A stretch of 64,000 bases of DNA from JACCTU01 sp963788055 (GCA_963788055.1 CAWBFA010000001.1:186001-250000); one strand, 5' to 3'; positions 15,542-25,698 are shown, counted from the first letter of the stretch. The notes: generated from the letters alone by a model not told the origin. Program-made: numbers and translations.

Positions 15542-18487
15542 CTAGGCGGCCGCGGCGAGCGGCCCGTTGGCGAGGCGGTCCTCGAAGGGGGCCGCTTCGT
15601 CGTCGCGCCCGCGGTCACGCAGGAACCGCGCGTAGCGGTCGACCGCTTCGCGCTCGATCAGCCGGAACGGGCCGGCCTCAGCGCGCTCCAGGGCCGAGAG
15701 GAAGAGCGTCTCCGCCTCCTCGTCGCGTCCCTGCGCCGCACGCACGACACCGAGCGCGAACGTCGTCGTGATCTGCGAGAGCGCATCGTGCGGGCCGACG
15801 GTCTCTCGTGCCTCGAGCGCGAAGCGCTCGGCCTCGTCGATGCGCCCTTCGTCGACGAGCAGCTCGGCGAGCGAGCGCTGCGCCTCGCACAGGTACGCGC
15901 GGTCGCCCAGCTTCTTCAGGATCTTGACGGCCTCTCGGTACTGCTCCTGCGCCTGCGCGAGGTCGCCACGCTTCCACGCGAGCGTCCCGAGGTGCTTGAG
16001 CCCCCAGGCCGTGCCCGCAGCGAAGCCGACCTCCCGATAGAGGTCGAGCGCCTGCGTGAACGAGCCCTCTGCGGCGTCGAGATCCCCTTCGATCAGGCTC
16101 AGGTTGCCGCAGCGCTCGAGCACCGCGGCCTTGACGAGCACGCCGCCGCTCTCCTCCGCGAGCTCCATCCCCCGCTCGAGCAGCTTCTTCGCCGCGTCCA
16201 GGTCGAGCTTCGTGATGTAGAGCGACGCGAGACCCTGGATCGCGCTGGCCTCGAGGTCCTTCCGCTGCGCGTCGTGGGCGGCGTCGAGCACATCCGCAGA
16301 TACTTCTCGGACGTCTCGTGGTCGCCGATCCAGTTCGCGATCTGCACGCGGACGTTCAGCGCCTCGACCTTCGCGCCGATCGGCGCGTCGTCGGGGAGGG
16401 TCTCGAGCGCCTGCGTCGCGAGCTGTTTTGCGCGCGGCAGGTCGGCCTGCGTGTAGAGGGCGACCTCGGCCAGCGCGGCGAGGGCCGTCGCCTCGAGCTT
16501 CTTGCTCCCTTGCTCCACCGCGAGCTCGCGGACCTTCTCCATCTCGGACGCGACCGCGTGCATGTCGCCGAGCCGCTGTGCTGCGCGCGCCGCGTGCCAA
16601 CGCCGCTCGACGTTCGGCCCGAGCTCGACGGACCGCAGGAACAGCTTCCGCGCGGTCGCGAAGGACTCGCGCGCCATCGAGCGGCGGCCGGCGGCCTCGA
16701 GCGCCTCGGCTGCCTCGGCCGCGAGGTCCGGCGGCGTCGATCCATCGAGCTCGGAAAGCAGATAGGCGGCACGGTCGAGGTGGAACGCCCGGATCTCGAG
16801 CAGCTCCTCCCCGGCGCGCTCCTTGAGCCACGCCGCGAACCGCGCGTGCTGTGCCGCGCGGGCCGACTTCGAAAGCCCTGCGTAGGCGACCTCGCGGATC
16901 AGGACGTGCTTGAACTTGTACGCGCGCTCGCCGGAGATCGAGGACCGCGCCTCGGGCAGGACGAGCTCGCGCAGCACGAGGCTCTCGAGCTGCGGGCCGA
17001 TCTCGTCGAGCTCGGGCGAGAGGTGCGTGAGCGCGCCCTCCCAGAAGATCCGTCCGACCAGCGCGGCGCGCTGGATCAGCCGCTTCTCGGCCGCCGGCAG
17101 CCGGTCGATGCGGGCGCGCGATCAGCGCCTGCAGCGTGTTCGGCATGCCGTCGGCGATCGAGAGCGCTCCGTCGGACTCGGCGAGCATGCGGACCGTCTC
17201 CTCGACGAAGAGCGGGTTGCCCTCCGTGACGTCGAGGATCTCTGCACGGCACTCCCCGTCGAGCGACGTCCCCGCGATCAGCGCGTCGATCAGCTGCTCC
17301 GCCTCGTCGTCGGCGAGCGGCTCGAGCTCGACGGCGGCGGAGCGTAGGCGCCCGCCGCTCCACGACGGCCGAATCTCGAGGAGCTCGGGCCGCGCGAGGC
17401 AGAGGATGAGCAGCGGCGCGTCTCGCACGTACTCCGCGAGGTGCTCGATCAGCTCGAGCAGCGGCTCCTCGGCCCAGTGGATGTCCTCGAAGACGAGCAC
17501 GAGCGGCTGCGGGTCGGCGAGCTTCGCCGACCACTCGCGCGCGGCCCAGGCGATCTCCTGGCCCGTCGCCTCTGCCTCGACGGCCTCGAGCACTCCCGAG
17601 GCGTTGGCGAGCAGATCGGCGATCGCCTCGTCCTCACAGCATGCGCGGAGCTTGTCGAACGCTTCGCGTACCGGTTCGTCGTCGTGGATGCCCGCGGAGA
17701 CCTTCACCATCTCGGCGAGCGGCCAGTACGTGATCCCCTCGCCGTAGGGCAGGCAGCGCCCCTGGAGGACGGTTGCTCCCTCGAGCGTCTCCAGGAACTC
17801 ACGCGCCGAGGCGGCTCTTGCCCACACCCGGCTCGCCGAAGATCGTCACGAGGTGCGCGCGCCGGTCGCGGACGGCGCGGGTGAACGTGTTCTCGAGCAG
17901 GCTCAGCTCGACATCGCGTCCGACGAGCGGCGCCTGGAGGCTGGAGATCGTCGCGCCGCGGTCGTACGCGCCGACCGCACGCCACGCCCAGATCGGCTCG
18001 CTGCGTCCGCGGACTTGCACGGGGCCTACGTCCTCGACCTCGATCCGATCGAGCGTCAGCCGGTACGCGTTCGGGCCGATCAAGATCTGGTTCGCGGCGC
18101 GCGCTCTGCTGGAGGCGCGCGGCGAGGTTGATCGGCCTCGCCCGTCGCGAACGTCGAATCCCCGTCACCCACGACGACCTCGCCCGCCTCGACGCCAACC
18201 CTTGCCTCGAGGCCGAGGTCGGTCGTGGCGTCGAGAATCTCGAGCGCGGCGCGGATCGCTCGCTCCGCGTCGTCCTCGTGGGCCTGCGGGACGCCGAAGG
18301 CGGCCATCACCGAGTCACCGGCGAACTTCTCCACGAGCCCCCCGTGGCGCTTGATGCACTCCGACGCCTGCTCGAAGAAACGGTCGACCCGCCGCCGGAC
18401 GATCTCGGGGTCGGTCGTGGAGACGAGCCCGGTCGAGTCGACCAGATCGACGAAGAGGACGGTGGCCAGCTTGCGTTCCACTCCCAT
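15542..18487 (-). CDS. Adenylate/guanylate cyclase - AAA ATPase - TPR regulator, with about five frameshifts
   Basis: One coherent protein of about 980 residues is spread over shifting frames. From the ATG at 18487: a class III cyclase domain (VERKLATVLFVDLVDSTGLV, GGLVEKFAGDSVMAAFGVPQ, EAGEVVVGDGDSTFATGEA, INLAARLQQSAR); then an AAA module (APLVGRDVEL, TIFGEPGVGKSRL Walker A, LVLVFEDIHWAEEPLLEL Walker B); then many TPR-like helices to the C-terminus. Register changes at about 18115, 18085, 17815, 17112 and 16290. At 18115 and 17815 removal of one G restores the family sequence (for example KSRLAREFLETLE). The total span is a multiple of three. This is the common actinobacterial cyclase-ATPase-TPR architecture, which couples cNMP signalling to an STAND-like ATPase. 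It is either a pseudogene or consensus errors. Confidence 0.8.
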
Positions 18488-18595
18488 AAGTGTAGAAACG
18501 CTGCTGGGCTCGCGGCAGCTTCCGCGCAGCCGGAGGAGATCGCCTGGAGGGCATCTCTCTCTAGACGGCTCTCCACCGGGGTTTCTTCCCCCGGT

Positions 18596-18601
18596 TAGCA
18601 T
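18596..18601 (+). promoter_or_regulatory. -10 element (TAGCAT) for phosphomannomutase operon
   Basis: TAGCAT seven bases before the GTG at 18609. Confidence 0.55.
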
Positions 18602-18608
18602 CCTCGCG

Positions 18609-19952
18609 GTGCTCGAGCCAAAGGTGTTCAAGGCGTACGACGTGCGTGGGATCTACCCCACGGAGCTCGACGAGGACGGCGCGCGCGCGGTTGCACGGGC
18701 GTTCGTCGAGCAGTTCGGGCCAGAGCGAATCGCCGTCGGGCGCGACATGCGCGTGTCATCGCCGTCGATGGCGGAGGCGGCGATGGACGGCGCGGCGTCG
18801 GCCGGCGCGGACGTCCTCGATCTCGGGCTCGTCGGGACGGAGATGGTCTACTTCGCCGTCGGTGAGCTCTCGCTCGACGGCGGGATCATGGTCACCGCCT
18901 CGCACAACCCGAAGGAGTACACCGGGATGAAGATCGTGCGGCGTGGAGCGCTGCCGGTCGGCGGAGAGTCCGGACTGCTCGAGATCCGCGACCGAGCGCT
19001 CGGCGAGCAAGCGGCTCAGAGCCACAGAGTCGGACACGTCGAGCAGTACGACATCTGGCCGCCGTACGTCGAGCGCGTGCTCTCGTTCGTCGACGTCGCC
19101 GCGATCCAGCCGCTCACCGTCGTGATCGACGCGGCCAACGGGACGGCCGGCGTCATGCTGCCGCCGATCCTCGAGCGATTGCCGATCGACGCGCGAACGT
19201 ACTTCTTCGAGCCCGACGGCACGTTCCCCAACCACGAGCCCAACCCGCTTCTGCCCGAGAACCGCGAGTTCATCGTGTCGAAGACGCTCGAGGAGGGCGC
19301 AGACCTCGGCGTCGCGTTCGACGGCGACGCCGATCGCTGCTTCTTCGTCGACGACACCGGCGACTTCGTTCCAGGCGACTTCGTCACCGCGCTCCTTGCC
19401 GAGTCGATCCTCGAGACGGAGCCCAGGGCGAAGATCATCTACGACGTCCGCGCGAGCTGGGCCGTCCCCCACACGATCGAGCGCGCCGGCGGCGTGCCGC
19501 TCATCAACCGGGTCGGCCACGCCTTCATCAAGGACCGCATGCGCAAGGAACATGCTGTCTTCGGCGGCGAGGTCTCAGGCCACTACTACTTCCGCGACTT
19601 CACACAGGCGGATTCGGGTGTCGTGCCCTTCCTGCTGATGCTCGAGCTGATCTCGAAGCGCGGGCGGAAGCTCTCCGAGCTCCTCGCGCCCTACCGGGAG
19701 CGGTACTTCCTCACCGGCGAGCTCAACACGCCCGTCGCGGACGTCCCGTCGAAGCTCGAGGAGCTCGAGGAGCGCTTCGGTGCCGAGGGAACGGTCTCGC
19801 ACCTCGACGGCCTGTCGGTCGAGGCCGAGGACTGGCACTTCAACGTCCGTCCCTCGAACACCGAGCCGCTGCTGAGGCTCAACCTCGAAGCGCTCTCGCA
19901 GGAGCTGATGGAGCGCAAGCGCAACGAGATGCTCTCGGTCATCCGGGAATGA
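18609..19952 (+). CDS. Phosphomannomutase/phosphoglucomutase
   Basis: 447 residues. AYDVRGIYP (N-terminal signature), GGIMVTASHNPKEYTGMKI (phosphoserine loop; S of TASHNP is catalytic), GVAFDGDADRCFFVDDTGDF (Mg-binding DGDADR), VFGGEVSGHYYFRDF (sugar-binding GEXSGH) and FNVRPSNTEPLLRLNLEA (phosphate-binding loop). All four domains of the alpha-D-phosphohexomutase family are complete. It interconverts mannose- or glucose-6-phosphate and the 1-phosphate for cell-wall and glycan synthesis. The TGA overlaps the ATG of the thioesterase gene. Confidence 0.95.
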   Translation: MLEPKVFKAYDVRGIYPTELDEDGARAVARAFVEQFGPERIAVGRDMRVSSPSMAEAAMDGAASAGADVLDLGLVGTEMVYFAVGELSLDGGIMVTASHNPKEYTGMKIVRRGALPVGGESGLLEIRDRALGEQAAQSHRVGHVEQYDIWPPYVERVLSFVDVAAIQPLTVVIDAANGTAGVMLPPILERLPIDARTYFFEPDGTFPNHEPNPLLPENREFIVSKTLEEGADLGVAFDGDADRCFFVDDTGDFVPGDFVTALLAESILETEPRAKIIYDVRASWAVPHTIERAGGVPLINRVGHAFIKDRMRKEHAVFGGEVSGHYYFRDFTQADSGVVPFLLMLELISKRGRKLSELLAPYRERYFLTGELNTPVADVPSKLEELEERFGAEGTVSHLDGLSVEAEDWHFNVRPSNTEPLLRLNLEALSQELMERKRNEMLSVIRE

Positions 19953-20407
19953 CGCTCGAGCTCGGCTTCACGACGGACGAGAAGCCGCCGTTCAAGTACG
20001 CGGCCCACACGCGCGTCGGCTTCTCCGACACCGACGCTCAAGGGATCGTCTACTACGGCCGCTACATCCCGTACTTCGACCTGGCGCGGGTCGAGTACCA
20101 CCGGCATCTGGGGCTGTCGACCGAAGCGCTCGGCGGCAACGAGTTCGTGATGCGCGCGATGCACGTCGAGTACCACGCACCGGCGGTCTTCGACGACCTG
20201 ATCGAGGTCTTCGTCCGCCTCGCCCGGATCGGGCGGACGAGCGCCACCTACGAGTTCGCGGCGTATCGGGCCGAGGACGACCTGCTCATGGTCACGGCGA
20301 CGCAGACGCTCGTGCTCGTCGACCTCGAAGAGCGCAAGGCCTGCGAGATCCCCGACGCCTTCCGCGAGACGGTCCGCGCGTTCGAAGGAGACGATCTCGA
20401 GCTGTGA
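19949..20407 (+). CDS. 4-hydroxybenzoyl-CoA-type (YbgC-like) thioesterase
   Basis: 152 residues, one hotdog fold. VGFSDTDAQGIVYYGRYIPY is the 4HBT catalytic signature with the Asp in SDTDAQG, and AMHVEYHAPAVFDDLIEVFV follows. It hydrolyses acyl-CoA thioesters; the chain specificity is unknown. Coupled to the mutase by ATGA and to the next gene by GTGA, so the three form one transcript. Confidence 0.88.
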   Translation: MTLELGFTTDEKPPFKYAAHTRVGFSDTDAQGIVYYGRYIPYFDLARVEYHRHLGLSTEALGGNEFVMRAMHVEYHAPAVFDDLIEVFVRLARIGRTSATYEFAAYRAEDDLLMVTATQTLVLVDLEERKACEIPDAFRETVRAFEGDDLEL

Positions 20408-20721
20408 CGACGGCGGACGAGCGGAACGGAGCGCTCGAAGCCGTCGATCGAATCGTCAACCGCGGCGGCGACGCCGAAGACGTCCTTCGCGAGACGCTTG
20501 CCGTGCTCGACAAGCTCTATCCGCAAGCCGCGATCCGTTTCGACGACGTGCACCAGGAAGGCACGAGTCGCTACCCGATCGAGTTCGAAGGCACGAAGCT
20601 CGCCGACCTCGAGGTGGCGGGCACCGCCCCGAGCGACGGCCCGTTTCTGGAACGCGTCGCAACGTTGATCTCGGGCTACTGTCAGCCGCGGAAAATGCGA
20701 AGCATTTTCCGCGGCCTTTAA
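20404..20721 (+). CDS. 105-residue GAF-like hypothetical protein whose C-terminus is encoded by a hairpin
   Basis: GTG start at 20404 overlaps the previous stop. The sequence LEAVDRIVNRGGDAEDVLRE, then VLDKLYPQAAIRFDDV and ERVATLISGYC looks like one small GAF-type sensor domain (the C-terminal LERVATLISGYC is the usual last helix). The final residues QPRKMRSIFRGL and the TAA stop are encoded inside and just after a perfect 14-bp inverted repeat (20685-20715). This suggests the repeat was inserted into, or has replaced, the natural 3' end. Confidence 0.65.
   Translation: MTTADERNGALEAVDRIVNRGGDAEDVLRETLAVLDKLYPQAAIRFDDVHQEGTSRYPIEFEGTKLADLEVAGTAPSDGPFLERVATLISGYCQPRKMRSIFRGL
20685..20715. repeat. 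Perfect 14-bp inverted repeat with GAA loop; terminator-like hairpin
   Basis: GCCGCGGAAAATGC at 20685-20698 pairs perfectly with 20702-20715 around a GAA loop, giving a GCGAAGC apex as in the 7482 and 44846 repeats. It is followed by CCTTTAAG. It lies between convergent genes and is a plausible terminator stem. Confidence 0.72.
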
Positions 20722-20726
20722 GCCGC

Positions 20727-20757
20727 GCGCCCGGGTGTGTCCTCAGCACCCGGGCGC
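20727..20757. terminator. 11-bp GC-rich hairpin
   Basis: GCGCCCGGGTG at 20727-20737 pairs with 20747-20757 across a 9-base loop. It sits 11 bases after the previous hairpin, in the 176-bp gap between convergent genes. There is no T-run, as is usual for actinobacterial terminators. The rest of the gap (20758-20897) shows no gene. Confidence 0.55.
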
Positions 20758-20897
20758 CGCAGCCTCCTCGGAGCCCCCTCCCCCGTCACGTTGTACTCAG
20801 CTGGCGGGGTCTTGCTATCCCTCGAATCAGGTACCTCGACCGATCGGGGGATCAGTCACTCGACCCAGGGACGAGTCGAGCCACGCACCGTGGCCCG

Positions 20898-23099
20898 CTA
20901 TCCCTGGGACGGGGTGACGCGGAACGCGTCGAACACGGCGTCGACGTTCCGGAGCGCCGTCAGCAGGCTGCGAAGCGACTTGATGTCACCGACCTCGGCG
21001 ACGTACCAGTTCTTTGCGAGCTGGTCCTCGACGCTTCCCCCGTACGAGACGATGTTCGCCCCGTGCTCAGCGAACGTGCGGGCGACGTCCTCGAGCAGGC
21101 GCGGGCGGTCCCAGGAGTCGACAGCGATGTGGACGCGAAAGCTCGTCTTGTGGCTGTCCGACCACTCGACGTCGGTGAAGCGCTCGGGGTTCCGCATCAG
21201 CGCCTTGACGTTGGGGCAGTCGAGCCGGTGGATCGTGACCCCCTTGCCGAGCGAGATGTAGCCGGCGATCTCGTCGCCGGGGACCGGCGTGCAGCACTTC
21301 GCGAGCCGCACGAGCACGCCCTGCGCGCCCTTCACGATGACGCCCATCTCGCCGTCGTCCATCGGCTTGGCTCGCGTCTGCTTCTTCGGAAGCGTCTCCT
21401 CCTCCGGCACGTCTTCCGTCTTGAGGCGCTGGAGCACCTTCTTGACGATCTGCGCCGGTTGGAGCTTCCCGGAGCCGAGCGCCAGGTAGAAGTCCTCGGC
21501 CTTCTTGAAGCCGGAGTCACGGATGACCTGCGCGAGGACGGCCGAGCCGGCGAGCTTGCGGTAGGGCAGGTTCTGACGCTTGAGCGCCTCCTCCAGCGCT
21601 TCGCGGCCCTTCGCCTCGGTCTCCTCCTTGGTCTCCCGGGAGAACCACTGGCGGATCTTGTTGCGCGCGCGTGAGGACGCGGCGAGCGACATCCAGTCGC
21701 GCGAAGGGCCGCGCCCGGTCTTCGCGGTGAGGATCTCGACGAAGTCGCCGCTCTTCAGCCGGTAGTGCAGCGGGACGATCCGGCCGTTCACCTTCGCTCC
21801 CACTGTGCGATGACCGACGTCCGTATGCACGGCGTAGGCGAAGTCGATCGGCGTCGCGCCGGCGGGCAGCGTCTTCACCTCGCCCTTCGGCGTGAAGACG
21901 AACACCTCGTCGTCGAACAGGTCGGTGCGGAAGTTCCGCATGAACTCGCGCGGGTCTGCCTCGTCGGCTTGCCAGTCCATCAGCTGCTTCACCCAGGCGA
22001 GCCACTGCTCGTCGGGCGCCTGGCCGTGCTTGTACGCCCAGTGCGCCGCGATCCCGAGCTCGGACATCTCGTGCATCTCGCGCGTTCGGATCTGAATCTC
22101 CAGCGGCCGCCCCTCAGGCCCGATCACCGTGGTGTGCAGCGATCGGTAGCCGTTGAACTTCGGCATCGCGAGGAAGTCCTTGAAGCGGCCGGGCATCGGC
22201 TTCCAGAGCGAGTGGATCAGCCCGAGCGCGCCGTAGCAGTCGCGCGTTCCCTCCTCCCCGCTCCGCTCGACGATCACGCGCATCGCGGTGAGGTCGTAGA
22301 TCTCGTTGAACTCGCGGCCCTTCTTCGCCATCTTCTCGTAGATGGAGTAGAAGTGCTTCGCGCGCGAGGAGATCTCCGCGGGAATGTCGACCTTGTCGAG
22401 CTCCGCCTCGAGCTGCGCGGCGGCCTCGCGCACGTGCGCCTCACGGTTCGCGCGGCGGTCCGCGACGAGCGCCTTGATCTCCTCGTACTTTCGCGGGTGC
22501 AGCGTCTCGAACGAGAGGTCCTCGAGCTCCCACTTGAACGCGTGGATGCCGAGTCGGTGCGCGAGCGGCGCGTAGACCTCGAGCGTCTCCTTCGACGTCT
22601 GCACCTGCTTCTGCTTCGGCAGGTGCTCGATCGTGCGCATGTTGTGCAGCCGGTCCGCCAGCTTGATCGGGATCACGCGCGGATCGTCGGCCATCGCCAC
22701 GATCATCTTGCGGTAGTTGTCCGCCTGGGCCTGTTCGCGGGTCTGGAACTGGATCCGCGTCAGCTTCGTCACACCCTCGACCAGCTGGGCGATCTCGTCG
22801 CCGAACTCGGCCCGCAGGTCGTCGAGCTCGACGTCCGTGTCCTCGACGACGTCGTGGAGGAGCGCCGCGGCGACCGTCTGCTCGTCGAGGTGGAGCTCGG
22901 CACAGAGCTTCGCCACGGACCAGGGATGCCAGATGAAGTCCTCCCCCGAGCGCCTGACCTGGCCCTCATGGGCCGTCGCGGCGTAGCCGAAGGCCCTCGC
23001 CAGCAACTCGAGGTCGGCGTCGGGATTGGACTCCGAGACGGCTGCGAGCAGCTCATCGACGAGGTCCTTGTGCTTCTCGGTGACGTCGACGACCGTCAT
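20898..23099 (-). CDS. rel: Bifunctional (p)ppGpp synthetase/hydrolase
   Basis: 733 residues, the usual length. HD hydrolase domain (AALLHDVVEDTDVELDDL near residue 82; DDPRVIPIKLADRLHNMRT), synthetase domain (YDLTAMRVIVERSGEEGTRD, PKFNGYRSLHTTVIGPEG), TGS domain (VFVFTPKGEVKTLPAGATPI) and a C-terminal ACT region (WYVAEVGDIKSLRSLLTALR). It makes and degrades the stringent-response alarmone. The ATG at 23099 has TACACT seven bases upstream. It is monocistronic by spacing (249 bp upstream gap with nothing recognised). Confidence 0.97.
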   Translation of the reverse strand: MTVVDVTEKHKDLVDELLAAVSESNPDADLELLARAFGYAATAHEGQVRRSGEDFIWHPWSVAKLCAELHLDEQTVAAALLHDVVEDTDVELDDLRAEFGDEIAQLVEGVTKLTRIQFQTREQAQADNYRKMIVAMADDPRVIPIKLADRLHNMRTIEHLPKQKQVQTSKETLEVYAPLAHRLGIHAFKWELEDLSFETLHPRKYEEIKALVADRRANREAHVREAAAQLEAELDKVDIPAEISSRAKHFYSIYEKMAKKGREFNEIYDLTAMRVIVERSGEEGTRDCYGALGLIHSLWKPMPGRFKDFLAMPKFNGYRSLHTTVIGPEGRPLEIQIRTREMHEMSELGIAAHWAYKHGQAPDEQWLAWVKQLMDWQADEADPREFMRNFRTDLFDDEVFVFTPKGEVKTLPAGATPIDFAYAVHTDVGHRTVGAKVNGRIVPLHYRLKSGDFVEILTAKTGRGPSRDWMSLAASSRARNKIRQWFSRETKEETEAKGREALEEALKRQNLPYRKLAGSAVLAQVIRDSGFKKAEDFYLALGSGKLQPAQIVKKVLQRLKTEDVPEEETLPKKQTRAKPMDDGEMGVIVKGAQGVLVRLAKCCTPVPGDEIAGYISLGKGVTIHRLDCPNVKALMRNPERFTDVEWSDSHKTSFRVHIAVDSWDRPRLLEDVARTFAEHGANIVSYGGSVEDQLAKNWYVAEVGDIKSLRSLLTALRNVDAVFDAFRVTPSQG

Positions 23100-23106
23100 T
23101 TCTCCC

Positions 23107-23112
23107 AGTGTA
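23107..23112 (-). promoter_or_regulatory. -10 element (TACACT) for rel
   Basis: TACACT seven bases before the ATG at 23099. The intervening GGGAGAA could alternatively serve as a ribosome binding site. Confidence 0.55.
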
Positions 23113-23348
23113 GACGGGGGTCTTGCCTATAGAGGATCGGCGGATCGGCCGATGAACAAGAGATGTTCGTGCTCCGAATTCGCAGACTCCGGCGAAACCC
23201 AGCGCGCGAAATCGCCCGGGCGCTCGTCGCGCTCGACCGCGCCGCCGCCGAGGCTCGGCCCCGGCCGAGGCGCCGCGCGGGCGTCTCGTTCGGCAAGTAA
23301 CAGTCTGTTACAAGGCCTCGTGGAAGGGCGTGAGCGGCGGCGGGTACG

Positions 23349-23822
23349 TCACACGTCCGAGGTCCCCTCGACGTACGCCGGGAGGCGCAGGGCCTGGAAC
23401 GCGGCCTCGGGGATGCCGTCGTACGGACGTTCGAGGCCGAGCTCCGACGCCGGGACGAAGCCGAACCGCGAGTAGTAGCGCGGGTCTCCCTCCACGATCA
23501 CGAGCGGCTCGGTGCGCCCGGCGGAGGCGCGCAAGCCCTCGCGGACCAGCGCGGTCCCGACGCCCATGCGTTGACGGTCGGGCCGAACGGCGAGCGGCGA
23601 CAGCATCAGGATGCTCGTCCCGTCGACGAGCTCGGTCAGCGTGAACATGACATGGCCGACGACCTCACCGTCCTCCTCCCCGACGAGCGCCAGCTCCGGC
23701 AGGTAGCCCGCCGACGCCCGGAAGGCCTCGACGAGGCGCGCCTCGACGGGAGAACGGAACGCAGCCTCGACGACTGCCGCGATCGCCTCGTTGTCGTCGG
23801 GTCGCTCGGAACGGACGATCAC
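23349..23822 (-). CDS. GNAT-family N-acetyltransferase
   Basis: 157 residues. MIVRSERPDDNEAIAAVVEA start, LSPLAVRPDRQRMGVGTALV (acetyl-CoA loop Q/R-x-x-G-x-G/A) and VEGDPRYYSRFGFVPASELG. The YYSRFGF motif is typical of YhbS-like acetyltransferases. It overlaps the recJ stop (ATGA), so it is co-transcribed. The substrate is unknown. Confidence 0.9.
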   Translation of the reverse strand: MIVRSERPDDNEAIAAVVEAAFRSPVEARLVEAFRASAGYLPELALVGEEDGEVVGHVMFTLTELVDGTSILMLSPLAVRPDRQRMGVGTALVREGLRASAGRTEPLVIVEGDPRYYSRFGFVPASELGLERPYDGIPEAAFQALRLPAYVEGTSDV

Positions 23823-25663
23823 GCGGCGCGCGCGAGCGCCGGCTCCTCGAGCAGTGCGCGGAAGCGCTCCGACTCGAGCAGGCTCCGCGGCTCGACGCCG
23901 GGCGCGAGACCGAGCTCCTCGAAGATCTCCTGTGCGACCGGCTCGCGCTCGTCCTTCCGGAACTCTGCGACGAGCCAGTCGCGCAGCCCCTGATAGCCGT
24001 CGGGCGCGTCGAACACCCGGCGCACGACGAGCTGCGGCGCGACAGTGCCGTTCCAGTGATTCGCCTGGAGCCGGAAGGCGACGTCGAAGCGGCTCTCCGC
24101 CTGGAAGCGTTCGAGCTGGGCGCCGAGGCCGAACGCGATCGCCCCGCCGGCGCGCACGCGGAAGCGCAGGTGCTTGCCCTCGCCGACCGTCGCGAGGTCG
24201 CGGAGCTCGCAGCTCTCGGCGAGCATCGTCACCTCGGGGTTGCCGAGCCCGAACGGCGCCAGCTTCGCGAGCTCCTCGCAGAGCTCGAGCGTCGGCACGG
24301 TCTTCGGCGGCAGCACCGCGTCGACGTGCGTCACGGGGCGCAGGTCCTCCTCGACGAGGTGCTGCTCGGCGTGCGCAGCAAACGCGCGCGCGAACTCCTC
24401 GACGTTCTCCGGGCGAATCGAGAGCCCGGCCGCAGCGCGGTGGCCGCCGAAACGCTCGAGCGTGTGCGCACAGGCGGCGAGGCCGCCGTGCAGGTCGAAC
24501 GCCGTCACCGAGCGGCCCGAGCCCTTCCAGAGCTCGTCACCGCCGGCGATCATCACGACCGGTCGGTTGAAGCGCTCGACGAGCCGTGAAGCGACGATCC
24601 CGATCACGCCCTCGTGCCAGGCCTCGCCGGCCAGCACGTACGCGCGGCAACGCTGCTTTGCTTCCGGCCACTCGGCCACCTGCGCGACCGCCTCGCGGAG
24701 GATTCTGTCCTCGACCTGCTGGCGCTCGCGATTCAGCTCTTCGAGCCTGGAGGCGAGCCGCGACGCTTCCTCGCGGTCGTCCGTGAGCAACAACTCGAGC
24801 GCTGCGCCTGGATGGCCGAGCCGTCCGGCAGCGTTGATCCGCGGCGCGAGTCGGAACCCGACGGCGCCGGTGTCGACGATCGCGGGGTCGACGCGCGCAG
24901 CGCGCATCAGCGCCTGCAGGCCGGGCTTCTGCGTGCGTGCGAGCGCGCGCAGGCCGGCGCTGGCGAGCGCGCGGTTCTCGTCGAGAAGGGGCACGACGTC
25001 GGCCACGGTGGCGAGCGCGACGAGGTCGAGGTGCTTGTCGACGTCTGCGCCGAGCGCGCCCAGCAGCTTGTAGGCGACACCCGTGCCGCAGAGCTCGGGA
25101 AAGGGATAGCGCGAAGGACGCGTGGCCACGATCGGGCAGTCCGGGAGCGTCTCGCCCGGACGATGGTGATCGGTGACGATCACGTCGAGACCGAGCGCCT
25201 TTGCGCGTGCGACCTCTTCGACCGCGGTGATCCCACAGTCGACGGTCAGCACGAGCGAGCACCCCTCTTCCGCAAGCCGCTCGATCGTCTGGGCGGCGAG
25301 CCCGTAGCCCTCGTCGAAGCGACTTGGGAGATGCCAGTCGACGTTCGCGCCGAGCTCGCGCAGGGACGTCACGGCGAGCGCCGTCGCACAGATCCCGTCG
25401 ACGTCGTAGTCGCCGTGGATGCAGATCCGCTCGCCTGCAGCGATCGCGGCCCGGATCCGGTCGCACGCAGCGGCGGTGTCGCCGAGCAGCCCCGCGTCGT
25501 GACGCGGCGGCTCGGCGGCGAGGAACGCTCGCGCCGCTCCGGGGTCGCCGTACCCGCGCCGGACGAGGACGCTGGCGGTGACCCAGCTGATCCCGAGCGC
25601 CCGCGCGAGGGCGCTCGCCTCATCGTGCGGGCAGGGACGGATCGTCCACGTGCCCTGTTGCAT
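23819..25663 (-). CDS. recJ: Single-stranded-DNA-specific exonuclease RecJ
   Basis: 614 residues. DHH motifs in order: ICIHGDYDVDGICATALAV (residues 74-92), LVLTVDCGITAVEEV, VIVTDHHRPGETLPDCPIV and, in the DHHA1 domain, FGGHRAAAGLSIRPENVEEF. A C-terminal OB-fold region follows. A 5'-3' ssDNA exonuclease for recombination and mismatch repair. The ATG at 25663 (MQQGTWTIRPCPHDEASALA) is preceded by TACCGT nine bases upstream, slightly farther than in other genes here. Confidence 0.95.
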   Translation of the reverse strand: MQQGTWTIRPCPHDEASALARALGISWVTASVLVRRGYGDPGAARAFLAAEPPRHDAGLLGDTAAACDRIRAAIAAGERICIHGDYDVDGICATALAVTSLRELGANVDWHLPSRFDEGYGLAAQTIERLAEEGCSLVLTVDCGITAVEEVARAKALGLDVIVTDHHRPGETLPDCPIVATRPSRYPFPELCGTGVAYKLLGALGADVDKHLDLVALATVADVVPLLDENRALASAGLRALARTQKPGLQALMRAARVDPAIVDTGAVGFRLAPRINAAGRLGHPGAALELLLTDDREEASRLASRLEELNRERQQVEDRILREAVAQVAEWPEAKQRCRAYVLAGEAWHEGVIGIVASRLVERFNRPVVMIAGGDELWKGSGRSVTAFDLHGGLAACAHTLERFGGHRAAAGLSIRPENVEEFARAFAAHAEQHLVEEDLRPVTHVDAVLPPKTVPTLELCEELAKLAPFGLGNPEVTMLAESCELRDLATVGEGKHLRFRVRAGGAIAFGLGAQLERFQAESRFDVAFRLQANHWNGTVAPQLVVRRVFDAPDGYQGLRDWLVAEFRKDEREPVAQEIFEELGLAPGVEPRSLLESERFRALLEEPALARAA

Positions 25664-25698
25664 CGTGCGGTCACGGTACGGAGGCGGTCGGACGGCAC

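Noticed and set aside
18488..18608. Coding extension upstream of the cyclase start (to 18631)
   Set aside because: Sequence before VERKLATVLFVD is not family-like and overlaps the phosphomannomutase promoter.
23100..23348. Short minus-strand frame before rel (about 66 codons)
   Set aside because: Arg/Ser/Ala-rich, no -10, no ribosome binding site, no recognisable sequence.
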